A stretch of 16,109 bases of DNA. It comes from Oscillospiraceae bacterium (lineage in GTDB: Bacteria > Bacillota > Clostridia > Oscillospirales > Ruminococcaceae). The notes under the pieces were generated by a model that was not told where the DNA came from, did not search any database, and saw only the letters and a list, made by a program, of their open reading frames with translations. The translations under genes and the position numbers were made by a program. Shown here one piece after another: positions 7,163 to 13,958 of the stretch. Position 1 is the first letter of the stretch. Each line of letters starts with the position of its first letter. Location of the stretch: the NCBI GenBank assembly GCA_017848075.1, contig JAGALG010000218.1, positions 1 to 16,109 on the forward strand, given 5' to 3'.

Positions 7163-8201
7163 GGCAGTGCTCTCCTTTCGGCCATTTTTCCTGTTTTTCC
7201 CGAATCAAATGAGACAGCTCCAGACGGGAAGGACAAATATAACTGCAGGCAGCACAGCCGATGCAGCGTTCCAGACCCAACTCAAAAGCTGTCTGACGAC
7301 GATTGGTGCTGGTTGCACGGTAAAGCTCCATGGGGTTCAGTCCCTCAGGGCAAACCTCCACACAGCGAGAACAACCAATACAGTCCATGTGACGCAGGTT
7401 TTTCTTTGCTTCGCGAATGGCAATCACCGCAGAAGTATTGGCCTGAATCAAGGTCTGCTCCGGATCTTCCACTGCCTTACCTACCATGGCGCTGTTCAAA
7501 GACAGCGAGGTCGGGTCTGTGATCAGACCGCAGTGCTCCAGCAGAGCAGACACCGGAGTACCGATCGTGACTTCCATATTACAAGGGGTTCCGATACAGT
7601 TTCCTGCTACTGTTACGAAGCAGCTGCTCTGTACACGACCTTCTTTGGCCGCTCTGGCCAGATGGATCAAAGCACCGACACCAACGGCCAGAACATCATC
7701 GCCCAAACGACTGAAGGCTCTGCGCTCCATCGGGTACTTGCCGCCCATTTTTCGCACCACAAATTCCTCGATCTTGGTTGGAACACGGCTGTTCAGGTAG
7801 TGCATTTCTCGATAAACCGCAAAATAAGCTTTCTGCGGCTTCAGCGCTGTTTGCAGAAGACGCAGGCCATAAGCTGCGTCTGCGCTCTGCTTCATCAACG
7901 GATTGGTTTGATTGGATACATATGGTTCATCATCCACTGCGTCACCAACGATCAGCTTGGGCGCTGCACGCAGTTTCCAGCCCATCAGAATATCTCCCAA
8001 TGGCTCACCATCCCGCTCATCTACAATGGAGGCCTCGTTGCACAGACGGATCAAGCGATCCAGTGTAACTTCTTCATTCTCTGCCAGTGTTTCCACTTTG
8101 GCACTCTCCCCTTGTTCTGTCAGCAACTGCTGCAGATCGCGGGACAGGGCGGGTTCTTTTTTCTGTTCCAGGATAATACCCTTGGTATTCCACAATTTCA
8201 A
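7152..8201 (-). CDS. RnfC-like protein, short, with two [4Fe-4S] motifs but no NADH/FMN loop
   Basis: 349 residues, against about 440 for clostridial RnfC. Canonical RnfC has an N-terminal barrel-sandwich domain, a glycine-rich NADH/FMN-binding domain, an SLBB-like domain and two [4Fe-4S] clusters. Here the first domain is absent. The loop expected as GxGGAGFPT is replaced by CNEASIVDERDGEPLG (about 54-69), and the later QGGEK is replaced by MERRAF (158-163). Homology resumes at GDAVDDEPYVS (canonical INGAECEPYIT), IGTPVSALLEHCG (213-225), and the cluster motifs C274/C277/C280/C284 and C313/C316/C319/C323, both complete and followed by proline. The start is a TTG with AGAAGGAGGA at 8220-8211. 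It is the first gene of the operon. It probably carries electrons or senses redox state at the membrane, with an unknown donor. Confidence 0.85.
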   Translation of the reverse strand: MKLWNTKGIILEQKKEPALSRDLQQLLTEQGESAKVETLAENEEVTLDRLIRLCNEASIVDERDGEPLGDILMGWKLRAAPKLIVGDAVDDEPYVSNQTNPLMKQSADAAYGLRLLQTALKPQKAYFAVYREMHYLNSRVPTKIEEFVVRKMGGKYPMERRAFSRLGDDVLAVGVGALIHLARAAKEGRVQSSCFVTVAGNCIGTPCNMEVTIGTPVSALLEHCGLITDPTSLSLNSAMVGKAVEDPEQTLIQANTSAVIAIREAKKNLRHMDCIGCSRCVEVCPEGLNPMELYRATSTNRRQTAFELGLERCIGCAACSYICPSRLELSHLIREKQEKWPKGEHCHDR

Positions 8202-8258
8202 AAGGACTCTTCCTCCTTCTTACTTGCTTTTATTATTTTTCAGGAAAGGAATGATCCG
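8202..8258. promoter_or_regulatory. 57-bp divergent promoter region of the Rnf-like operon and mecA-like gene
   Basis: Only 57 bases separate the two start codons and both ribosome binding sites lie inside (8211-8220 minus, 8243-8250 plus). The AT-rich core 8228-8240 offers TATTAT on the plus strand (8231-8236) and AATAAT on the minus strand (8237-8232). No good -35 box is visible for either. Both genes probably use one overlapping, two-way promoter, or upstream elements within each other's coding start. Confidence 0.45.
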
Positions 8259-8780
8259 ATGGAGATCCGTCGAATTTCCTCCCGTGCAATTTCGATCTAT
8301 TTAAATGCCGCAGATCTGGAAGAACTGGACATTACTTACGATTCTTTGGATATGATTTGTCCTCACACCCGAAATGTGATCCGGCAACTGCTGGAATGTG
8401 CTCTTGCACAAACCGGCTTTGATCCCGGTGAGCAGCATCTGCTCATCGAAGCCTACCCGTTAGAGGACGGCTGCTTACTCTTATTTACTCTCAAAGAGAA
8501 GGAGAACAGGGTCGCACCCGCAGGACCGACCCTGATCCTTTTTTCTTCTTTTGATCGGCTGTGTCAAGCCTGCCATCAGCTGGAGGAGGCACCGCCTTCT
8601 GCCCTATACTGGCAGGATGATCATTATATTTTGGCTCTCTGGTCGTCAAAGGATTTTGAGCCTCTTTACTCTTTTGGGTATCCTGCCGCAGACAGTGAAC
8701 TGCTGCTGGCAGAGCTGCAGGAAAAAGACTGTCTGCTCCTGAAGGAACAGGCGGTCGCCCAACTGCAGCAGTGGTTTTAA
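8259..8780 (+). CDS. mecA: MecA-like adaptor protein of the ClpC protease
   Basis: 173 residues. MecA proteins deliver substrates (ComK and others) to the ClpCP protease and activate ClpC assembly. The N-terminus MEIRRIS matches MEIERIN of Bacillus subtilis MecA. The C-terminal half (about 90-173) follows the family pattern: LILFSSFDRLCQACHQL, then LYWQDDHYILAL, and the closing LKEQAVAQLQQWF. The linker between the two domains is very short (about 80-90), and the protein is some 45 residues smaller than the B. subtilis one. The frame is open far upstream, antisense to the RnfC-like gene, but GGAAAGGA at 8243-8250 and homology fix the start at 8259. It ends one base before the converging rpe stop, with no terminator between. 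Divergence hinders a more precise substrate guess. Confidence 0.8.
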   Translation: MEIRRISSRAISIYLNAADLEELDITYDSLDMICPHTRNVIRQLLECALAQTGFDPGEQHLLIEAYPLEDGCLLLFTLKEKENRVAPAGPTLILFSSFDRLCQACHQLEEAPPSALYWQDDHYILALWSSKDFEPLYSFGYPAADSELLLAELQEKDCLLLKEQAVAQLQQWF

Positions 8781-8781
8781 G

Positions 8782-9423
8782 CTATCTCAGGCTGTCAGCA
8801 GCCGCTTTATAATCCTCTTTACCGAACAGGTAGGAGCCAGCCACCAATACATTGGCACCGTTAGCAACACAGATTTTTGCGGTTTCTGCATTGACGCCGC
8901 CATCAACTTCCAGATCGATCTCTTTGCCGCTGGCATCGATCATCTCACGCAGCTCTTTTACTTTTGGCATCATATCGTGCATGAAGGACTGACCGCCAAA
9001 GCCCGGCTCTACGGTCATAACAAGAACCATGTCCAGCTGTTCCAGATATGGTTTTACTGCGGAAGCTGGGGTCTTTGGTTTCAGTACCAGACCAACTTTT
9101 TTGCCTGCGGCCTTGATTTTATCGATGGTAGCCTGAATATCGCTGTCACATTCCACATGGAAGGTGATAATATCGGCACCTGCTTTTACGAAGTCATCGA
9201 TATAACGCAGTGGTTCACTGATCATCAGATGGACATCAAAAATTCCGCTGAAATCCTTACGGATCATTTTATAGACCGGTGCACCGAAAGAAATATTCGG
9301 CACAAAGTGGCCGTCCATAACATCGATGTGGAGCATTTCCACGCCGGCAGCATCCATATCTCTTGCTTCCTGGCCCAGATTGGAAAAATCAGCAGCCAGA
9401 ATAGATGGGGAAATTTTGATCAT
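8782..9423 (-). CDS. rpe: Ribulose-phosphate 3-epimerase
   Basis: 213 residues, full length for the family. This cytoplasmic TIM-barrel enzyme interconverts ribulose 5-phosphate and xylulose 5-phosphate in the pentose phosphate pathway. The start SPSILAADF is typical. Metal and catalytic residues are H32, D34 (HIDVMDGHFVPN), H65 (VHLM) and D174 (EVDGG), and the phosphate-binding turns EPGFGGQ (139-145) and VAGSYLF (194-200) are present. GAAAGGG at 9440-9434 supports the start. It has its own promoter and appears monocistronic. In many Firmicutes rpe sits with rsgA and prkC; here it does not. No terminator of its own follows before the converging mecA-like gene. Confidence 0.97.
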   Translation of the reverse strand: MIKISPSILAADFSNLGQEARDMDAAGVEMLHIDVMDGHFVPNISFGAPVYKMIRKDFSGIFDVHLMISEPLRYIDDFVKAGADIITFHVECDSDIQATIDKIKAAGKKVGLVLKPKTPASAVKPYLEQLDMVLVMTVEPGFGGQSFMHDMMPKVKELREMIDASGKEIDLEVDGGVNAETAKICVANGANVLVAGSYLFGKEDYKAAADSLR

Positions 9424-9498
9424 ATGTATCGCACCCTTTCTTTTGTATCATAGCCTCTTTGATAAAAATCAGCTGAAAATGACATAACATATCAGTTT

Positions 9499-9528
9499 AT
9501 TTTACCATTTAAACAGGCAGCAGGTCAA
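9499..9528 (-). promoter_or_regulatory. Promoter of rpe
   Basis: On the minus strand TTGACC (9528-9523), an 18-base spacer, and TAAAAT (9504-9499) with an upstream TG (extended -10). Transcription would start near 9492 and give a leader of about 70 bases. Confidence 0.65.
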
Positions 9529-9689
9529 CCGTTTTTCCCATTCTTCCGCCCTTTTTCAGACAATATTTACAACTTCTGTCCGGCACCCAAGCCTTGCTGT
9601 CACCCAAACCCATCTTGCCCTCTTATTTCGTGCAAAATTACAAAAGTCTGTTCTCTGCCCGTTATTTTCTGTTCACTTCTCTATTTTTA

Positions 9690-9698
9690 TGGTATAAT
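9690..9698 (+). promoter_or_regulatory. Extended -10 promoter of the aldo/keto reductase
   Basis: TGGTATAAT: a perfect TATAAT (9693-9698) with TG one base upstream. The -35 region is weak, which an extended -10 can offset. The start site near 9705 gives a leader of about 100 bases. Confidence 0.65.
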
Positions 9699-9724
9699 TT
9701 CCTTGTGAGAACTTTTTGAGAATG

Positions 9725-9779
9725 GTCGTCTGCTTCACTTGAGAGCAGCGACACACTTTTCTGTCTTACGGAAGAGTGT
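9725..9779 (+). promoter_or_regulatory. Two abutting hairpins in the aldo/keto reductase leader
   Basis: The first hairpin pairs GTCG-CTGCT (9725-9734, one bulged T at 9729) with AGCAG-CGAC (9744-9752). The second begins at the next base and pairs ACACTTTTCT (9753-9762) with GGAAGAGTGT (9770-9779), including two G-U pairs, with a 7-base loop. A T-rich stretch and then AAAGGAG (9789-9795) follow. It may stabilise the mRNA or act as an attenuator; it resembles no riboswitch class I know. Confidence 0.5.
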
Positions 9780-9803
9780 TCTATTTTGAAAGGAGAACAA
9801 ACT

Positions 9804-10964
9804 ATGGACAAAAAATTGATTCCTCAGCTGGGCGACAGCATTACTCGTCTGGGCTACGGCTGCATGCGTTTCCCAAAACTTGAAGACGGCACCATGAACT
9901 TTGAAGAAGCTGTCCGCCTGATTCAGAAAGGCTATCAGCTGGGCATCAACTACTTCGATACCGCTGTTGTTTACCATGGCGGCGATTCCGAAAAAGCACT
10001 GGGCGAGGCGATGAAGGACTACGATCGTTCCACCTTCTTCCTTGCTGATAAAATGACCAGTTCCGTATTCCAGGATGAGGAGAGCATGAAGGCCCTGTTC
10101 TACAAACAGCTGGAAACTCTGCACACCGATTACATCGACTACTATCTGGTACATAACATCAACCGCAATAACTGGCAGAAATATAAAGACTGCCATGTCC
10201 TTGAGTTCCTCAACGAAATGAGAACACAGGGTAAGATTCGTCATCTGGGTTTCTCCTTCCACGACACTGAGCCTCTGCTGAAAGAAGCCGTGGCTTCCAA
10301 CAAGTGGGACTTCGTTCAGCTGCAGCTGAACTATCTGGACTGGAAAGCAATGCACGCTGACCGTCTGTATCAGGTTCTTGTGGACAACAATCTGCCTTGC
10401 ATGGTTATGGAACCAGTTCGCGGCGGTTATCTGGCAAATCTGAACGATGAATTCAATGCAAAACTGAAAGCACTGGATCCAGAAGCTTCTATCGCATCCT
10501 GGGCTGTTCGCTTCGTATCCGGTCTGGACAATGTTGCTGTTGTTCTCAGTGGTATGACCTTGGATGAACAGCTGGAAGACAATGTGAAAACTCTGGGCAA
10601 CTTCAAACCTCTGTCTGAAAAAGAACTGGCTGTTCTGTCCGAAATCACTGACGAGCTCTGCAAACTGAATGATATCCCATGCACCGGCTGCCGTTACTGC
10701 ATGGACTGCCCTAAAGGTGTTGATATCCCAGAAGTATTCAATGTGTACGCTCAGTGGAGAGTATTTGGCAACAGCAAACGCTTTGTAAGCAGCTATGAAA
10801 ACGCCCTGAACCATAACAAAGGCGCCAACAACTGTGTAAAATGCGGTCTGTGTGCAAAACAGTGCCCACAGCACATCGATATTCCAAATCAGCTGGCAAG
10901 AGTACATGCTCTCTATCTGGAAGAGAAAGCAAAAATCGAAGCTGAAGAAGCTGCAAACGCATAA
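9804..10964 (+). CDS. Aldo/keto reductase with C-terminal ferredoxin-like domain
   Basis: 386 residues. The N-terminal barrel (about 1-280) is an aldo/keto reductase with the catalytic tetrad D52, Y57, K83 and H117, which reduces carbonyls with NAD(P)H. The C-terminal domain has two four-cysteine motifs: C293/C296/C299/C302 followed by proline (CTGCRYCMDCP), and C344/C347/C350/C354 followed by proline. This architecture is COG1453, common in anaerobes, where electrons may pass to or from ferredoxin; physiological substrates are mostly unknown. I chose the ATG at 9804, with AAAGGAG at 9789-9795, over a TTG at 9786 that lies inside the binding site. It has a strong promoter, a structured leader and its own terminator, and strongly prefers CTG, GAA and AAA codons, which together suggest high expression (inference). 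Confidence 0.93.
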   Translation: MDKKLIPQLGDSITRLGYGCMRFPKLEDGTMNFEEAVRLIQKGYQLGINYFDTAVVYHGGDSEKALGEAMKDYDRSTFFLADKMTSSVFQDEESMKALFYKQLETLHTDYIDYYLVHNINRNNWQKYKDCHVLEFLNEMRTQGKIRHLGFSFHDTEPLLKEAVASNKWDFVQLQLNYLDWKAMHADRLYQVLVDNNLPCMVMEPVRGGYLANLNDEFNAKLKALDPEASIASWAVRFVSGLDNVAVVLSGMTLDEQLEDNVKTLGNFKPLSEKELAVLSEITDELCKLNDIPCTGCRYCMDCPKGVDIPEVFNVYAQWRVFGNSKRFVSSYENALNHNKGANNCVKCGLCAKQCPQHIDIPNQLARVHALYLEEKAKIEAEEAANA

Positions 10965-10972
10965 ATCCTCTG

Positions 10973-11000
10973 ATCTCCCGCTTCGGCGGGAGATTTTTTT
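10973..11000 (+). terminator. Terminator of the aldo/keto reductase
   Basis: A 9-bp perfect stem (10973-10981 with 10986-10994) capped by the very stable cUUCGg tetraloop and followed by a run of T to position 11000. A textbook intrinsic terminator 8 bases after the stop. Confidence 0.96.
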
Positions 11001-11063
11001 GCCTTTTCTTCAAAATTGTAACAAATATTTCATATATAGCTCTGTATTTCTGCTTCTCCTTTG

Positions 11064-11072
11064 TGGTATGAT
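11064..11072 (+). promoter_or_regulatory. Probable extended -10 promoter of the AI-2E-family transporter
   Basis: TGGTATGAT, with the -10 hexamer at 11067-11072 and TG upstream. It has the same TGG-TAT start as the aldo/keto reductase promoter. No clear -35 box. TATTAT at 11075-11080 is an alternative. Confidence 0.45.
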
Positions 11073-11089
11073 GTTATTATAAGAAAATT

Positions 11090-11114
11090 CTTCCTCTTTT
11101 CAGGAGGAAGTTTT
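11090..11114 (+). promoter_or_regulatory. Terminator-like hairpin in the transporter leader
   Basis: A 7-bp perfect stem (CTTCCTC, 11090-11096, with GAGGAAG, 11104-11110), a 7-base loop, then TTTT (11111-11114), just upstream of the ribosome binding site AAAGGAAG (11118-11125). It could be an attenuator, or a weak stem sheltering the leader. Confidence 0.35.
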
Positions 11115-11134
11115 GTGAAAGGAAGCGCATCACC

Positions 11135-12289
11135 ATGGAATTCAATAAAAAATCGACCCAGACGCTCTTTGGCTTGGTAGCCTTTGGTGTTCTTTTATAC
11201 TGGGGATTACAGAACTGGAGTACCGTAGGCGGAGTCCTTGCCACTCTGATTGGCCTGATCTCCCCCTTCCTGCTGGGCTGCTGCATCGCCTTTATCCTCA
11301 ATGTACCGATGCGGCACATTGAAAATTTTCTGTTTCCCAAGCCAAAAGGGATTCAGCAAAAGCTGAAACGCCCTTTGTCCTTCCTGTTAACGCTGCTTCT
11401 TCTGATTGCTGTAATTGCTGTGATCTTTGGTCTGATCATTCCGGAACTGGGCAGCAGCTTCCTTGTTCTGCGGGATAATGTGATCCGCTTCCTGCGGAAT
11501 TTGGAGCAGGAGCATCCTGCTTTCCTGGATCAGTTCATCGCTTATCTTCCAACTGCAGAGGAATTGGCCTCCATTGATTGGGAGAATCTGGCTCAAAAGG
11601 CTCTGACCTTCCTGAGCAGCGGTGCCGGCAGTTTGATCAACTCCACGGTGGGTGTGGCCTCTCGCATTTTCAGTGGACTGTTCACCTTCTCCATGGGCTT
11701 TGTCTTCTCCATCTATCTGCTGATGCAGAAAGAGACGCTGGGCTGCCACGCCAGAAAACTGCTCTATGCTTTCCTGCCGGAAGAAAAAGCGGACCGCATC
11801 CTTTCCATTGCCAGCCTGTCCTTCCGCACTTTCTCCAGTTTCCTCTCCGGCCAGTGTCTGGAAGCCGTGATCCTGGGCACTCTGTTCTTTATTGCGATGA
11901 CCCTGTTCCGTTTCCCTTATGCTTTGATGATCAGTGTTCTCATCGGTGTTACCGCTTTGATTCCGGTCTTTGGAGCCTTTATCGGCTGCGTAGTCGGCGT
12001 CTTTATGATCCTGATGACCGATGGCTTTATCAAGATGCTTTGGTTCATCATTCTTTTCCTGATTCTGCAGCAGTTAGAGGGCAATCTGATCTATCCAAAG
12101 GTTGTAGGCAGTTCCATTGGTCTGCCGGCAATTTGGGTCTTCGTGGCTGTTTCTCTGGGTGGCAGCGCCTTCGGTGTGCTGGGTATGCTGCTCTTTATCC
12201 CACTCTGTTCTGTCCTCTACGCCCTTCTGCGCGAAACTGTGCTGAAGCGGCTGAAGACCAGAAATGTTCCAAAACGAAAGTTGGGATAA
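11135..12289 (+). CDS. AI-2E family transporter (PerM/UPF0118, PF01594)
   Basis: 384 residues, a polytopic membrane protein with about seven to eight segments and a long extracytoplasmic region (about 115-165). Family marks are the two N-terminal helices (FGVLLYWGLQNW), the segment GVTALIPVFGAFIGCVVGV (about 268-286), then QQLEGNLIYPKVVG (about 310-323) and the GLPAIWVFVAV helix after it. Members of this family have been linked to export of the AI-2 signal or to sodium/proton antiport, but most have no known substrate, so no specific role can be given. ATG at 11135 has AAAGGAAG nine bases upstream. It is followed by a 43-codon gene three bases after the stop, and both end at the same terminator. 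Confidence 0.9.
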   Translation: MEFNKKSTQTLFGLVAFGVLLYWGLQNWSTVGGVLATLIGLISPFLLGCCIAFILNVPMRHIENFLFPKPKGIQQKLKRPLSFLLTLLLLIAVIAVIFGLIIPELGSSFLVLRDNVIRFLRNLEQEHPAFLDQFIAYLPTAEELASIDWENLAQKALTFLSSGAGSLINSTVGVASRIFSGLFTFSMGFVFSIYLLMQKETLGCHARKLLYAFLPEEKADRILSIASLSFRTFSSFLSGQCLEAVILGTLFFIAMTLFRFPYALMISVLIGVTALIPVFGAFIGCVVGVFMILMTDGFIKMLWFIILFLILQQLEGNLIYPKVVGSSIGLPAIWVFVAVSLGGSAFGVLGMLLFIPLCSVLYALLRETVLKRLKTRNVPKRKLG

Positions 12290-12292
12290 TAT

Positions 12293-12424
12293 ATGGATAA
12301 AGAAAGCAAACGAATCCTTGCTGTGATCAGCATCCTTCTCGCTCTGTTTGTCCTTCTTGGCATAATTCTATCCGGATTGGATATTAGTGGAATTAAAATA
12401 CACTCTGGAATTCATTTCACTTAG
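12293..12424 (+). CDS. 43-residue single-pass membrane protein, coupled to the transporter gene
   Basis: This frame starts three bases after the transporter's stop. It has a charged start (MDKESKR), one strongly hydrophobic segment (about 8-27) and a short C-terminal tail (SGLDISGIKIHSGIHFT). Upstream is only a weak GGGA (12283-12286), so translation would rely on coupling with the transporter. The basic N-terminus followed by a single helix fits an N-in membrane miniprotein, or possibly a signal-anchor subunit of the transporter. The stop lies one base before the terminator stem. I do not recognise a family. Confidence 0.55.
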   Translation: MDKESKRILAVISILLALFVLLGIILSGLDISGIKIHSGIHFT

Positions 12425-12465
12425 CAAAAAGCCTTCGTGTGGAAAAACCACACGAAGGCTTTTTG
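12425..12465. terminator. Two-way terminator between the transporter operon and the MATE gene
   Basis: An 18-bp perfect stem (12425-12442 with 12448-12465) with a 5-base A loop, A-run on the left and T-run on the right. It serves the plus-strand transporter unit and, on the other strand, the MATE gene whose stop is at 12468. Confidence 0.95.
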
Positions 12466-12467
12466 TT

Positions 12468-13814
12468 TTATTTTTTCGCAAGAGTCTTTTTCCGGACAAT
12501 GAGGAAGCAGATCAAATGAGCGGATGCAGTCAGGATCCAGGAAATCGGGTAAGACACATACAGGCTGGCCTGAGTTCGATACATCGGGAAGATGGTCAAT
12601 ACCCAGAATACACGGAAGGCACAGGCACCGGTTAAGGATACGATCATTGGCATCACTGCATAACCCAAGCCGCGGATACTGCCCACGAGAACATCCATAA
12701 TACCACAGAGGAAGTAGGTCGCACTGACAACAGCCAGTCGGTTCAAACCGAATTGCACAACCTGTGGATCGGAGGTATAGATGCCCAACAGCTGCTCACC
12801 AAACAGATAAGCACCATTGCCCAGCAGCAGACCAACAACGGTAACGATCGCCAAGCAGCGAATCAGAATCTGGTCAATACGCTGGTAGTTTTTTGCACCG
12901 TAGTTCTGGCTGGTAAAGCTCAGATTGGTCTGGTACAGAGCGTTCATTGCCGTATAAACGAAACCTTCAATATTCTGTGCAGAAGTGTTGCCCGCCACAA
13001 CCAAAGAGCCGAAGCTGTTGACAGAGGACTGGATCAGAACATTGGAGATATTGAACACCATGCTCTGGAAACCAGCCGGCAAACCGATCCGCAGCATTTC
13101 CATCATGCGTTTCCGGCTGAAGCTAAGATGTTTCAGATCCAAATGGATCACGCCTGTACTCTTCAGCAGACAGTACAGAATCAATGCGGCAGAAACACAC
13201 TGAGACAAAATAGTAGCCAGAGCAACACCTGCCACATCCATGTGGAATACGATAACAAAAATCAGGTTCAGCACCACATTCAGCACACCGGCAATGATCA
13301 GGAAGTACAGCGGACGCTTGGTGTCGCCGACGGAGCGCAGAATGGCCGCACCAAAGTTATAGATCATAAAGGCCGGCATACCTGCAAAGTAAATTCTCAT
13401 GTACAGGATGGACTGATCGATAACATCTGCCGGAGTACCGGTCAACTGCAGCAGCGGTTTTGCCAAGAAGAAGCCGGCAAATATCAGGAAGACGCCTACA
13501 ACTGCCGCTGTAATAATGGAGGTGTTGACAGTCTCCTCCACCGCATCAATGTCTCTGGCACCGTAGGCCCGGGCTACCAGTACATTGGTACCGATGGAGA
13601 TACCGATAAACAGGTTGGTCAACAGATTGATCAGAGAGGTTGTGGAGCCAACAGCCGCCAGTGCCTGGCTGCCGGAAAACTGGCCTACCACCACGATATC
13701 CACCGCATTGAACAACAGCTGCAATACGCCGGACAGCATCAGCGGAAAGGCAAAGAGCAGAATATTCCGGAACAATGGGCCGTTGACCATATCCATCTCA
13801 TAGGATTTTCTCAT
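12468..13814 (-). CDS. MATE family efflux transporter
   Basis: 448 residues and about twelve membrane segments, the normal size. MATE proteins export cationic drugs, dyes or metabolites by sodium or proton antiport. The N-terminal pattern of GPLFRNILLFAFPLMLSGVL followed by FNAVDIVVVGQFSG matches the DinF/NorM-like group, and a repeat-like second half begins near LSFSRKRMMEMLRIGLPAG. The start ATG at 13814 has AAGGTG a few bases upstream; a TTG seven codons earlier would put the binding site inside the gene, so I rejected it. Substrate is not predictable. It is monocistronic, with its own promoter and a shared terminator. Confidence 0.95.
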   Translation of the reverse strand: MRKSYEMDMVNGPLFRNILLFAFPLMLSGVLQLLFNAVDIVVVGQFSGSQALAAVGSTTSLINLLTNLFIGISIGTNVLVARAYGARDIDAVEETVNTSIITAAVVGVFLIFAGFFLAKPLLQLTGTPADVIDQSILYMRIYFAGMPAFMIYNFGAAILRSVGDTKRPLYFLIIAGVLNVVLNLIFVIVFHMDVAGVALATILSQCVSAALILYCLLKSTGVIHLDLKHLSFSRKRMMEMLRIGLPAGFQSMVFNISNVLIQSSVNSFGSLVVAGNTSAQNIEGFVYTAMNALYQTNLSFTSQNYGAKNYQRIDQILIRCLAIVTVVGLLLGNGAYLFGEQLLGIYTSDPQVVQFGLNRLAVVSATYFLCGIMDVLVGSIRGLGYAVMPMIVSLTGACAFRVFWVLTIFPMYRTQASLYVSYPISWILTASAHLICFLIVRKKTLAKK

Positions 13815-13848
13815 TATATCACCTTCGTAAAACAAAACTTATAGTTTC

Positions 13849-13876
13849 AGTATAGTACGATTTCACGAAAAATCAA
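13849..13876 (-). promoter_or_regulatory. Promoter of the MATE gene
   Basis: On the minus strand TTGATT (13876-13871), a 16-base spacer and TATACT (13854-13849). The spacer contains the arms of a GATTT/AAATC inverted repeat (13859-13863 and 13870-13874), a position where a repressor could act; with 5-bp arms this is weak evidence. Confidence 0.6.
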
Positions 13877-13927
13877 GAGAAAATTTCCACAATAAATACA
13901 AAGTTCATCCATTTTTCTTTATTTTCT

Positions 13928-13956
13928 TTGTGCTATGCACGGAACTGCGCTATAAT
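13928..13956 (+). promoter_or_regulatory. Promoter of the M28 peptidase
   Basis: TTGTGC (13928-13933), exactly 17 bases, and a perfect TATAAT (13951-13956). The start site would be near 13962, giving a leader of about 95 bases before the ATG at 14056. Confidence 0.75.
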
Positions 13957-13958
13957 AG

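Larger units (their letters stand above)
9424..9803. other. 380-bp divergent gap between rpe and the aldo/keto reductase
   Basis: This gap holds the rpe promoter (9499-9528, minus), the reductase promoter (9690-9698, plus) and the reductase's structured leader (9725-9779). The middle part 9530-9690 is pyrimidine-rich on the plus strand; I see no gene or repeat in it. A palindrome TCAGCTGA lies at 9469-9476 in the rpe leader. Confidence 0.6.

Noticed and set aside
3583..8201. A true Rnf ferredoxin:NAD+ oxidoreductase
   Set aside because: RnfG and RnfB are absent, and the covalent-FMN, intramembrane cluster and NADH/FMN-loop sites are missing by hand alignment. I keep the names as Rnf-like only.
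9786..9803. Upstream TTG start for the aldo/keto reductase; likewise 14002 (peptidase), 13835 (MATE) and 15349 (acetyltransferase)
   Set aside because: In each case the extension lies in a leader, hairpin or terminator, or covers the ribosome binding site of a better-supported ATG.
9735..10907. 390-codon antisense frame across the aldo/keto reductase
   Set aside because: In register with a strongly biased gene that avoids TTA, CTA and TCA; it has no start-site support and no family resemblance.
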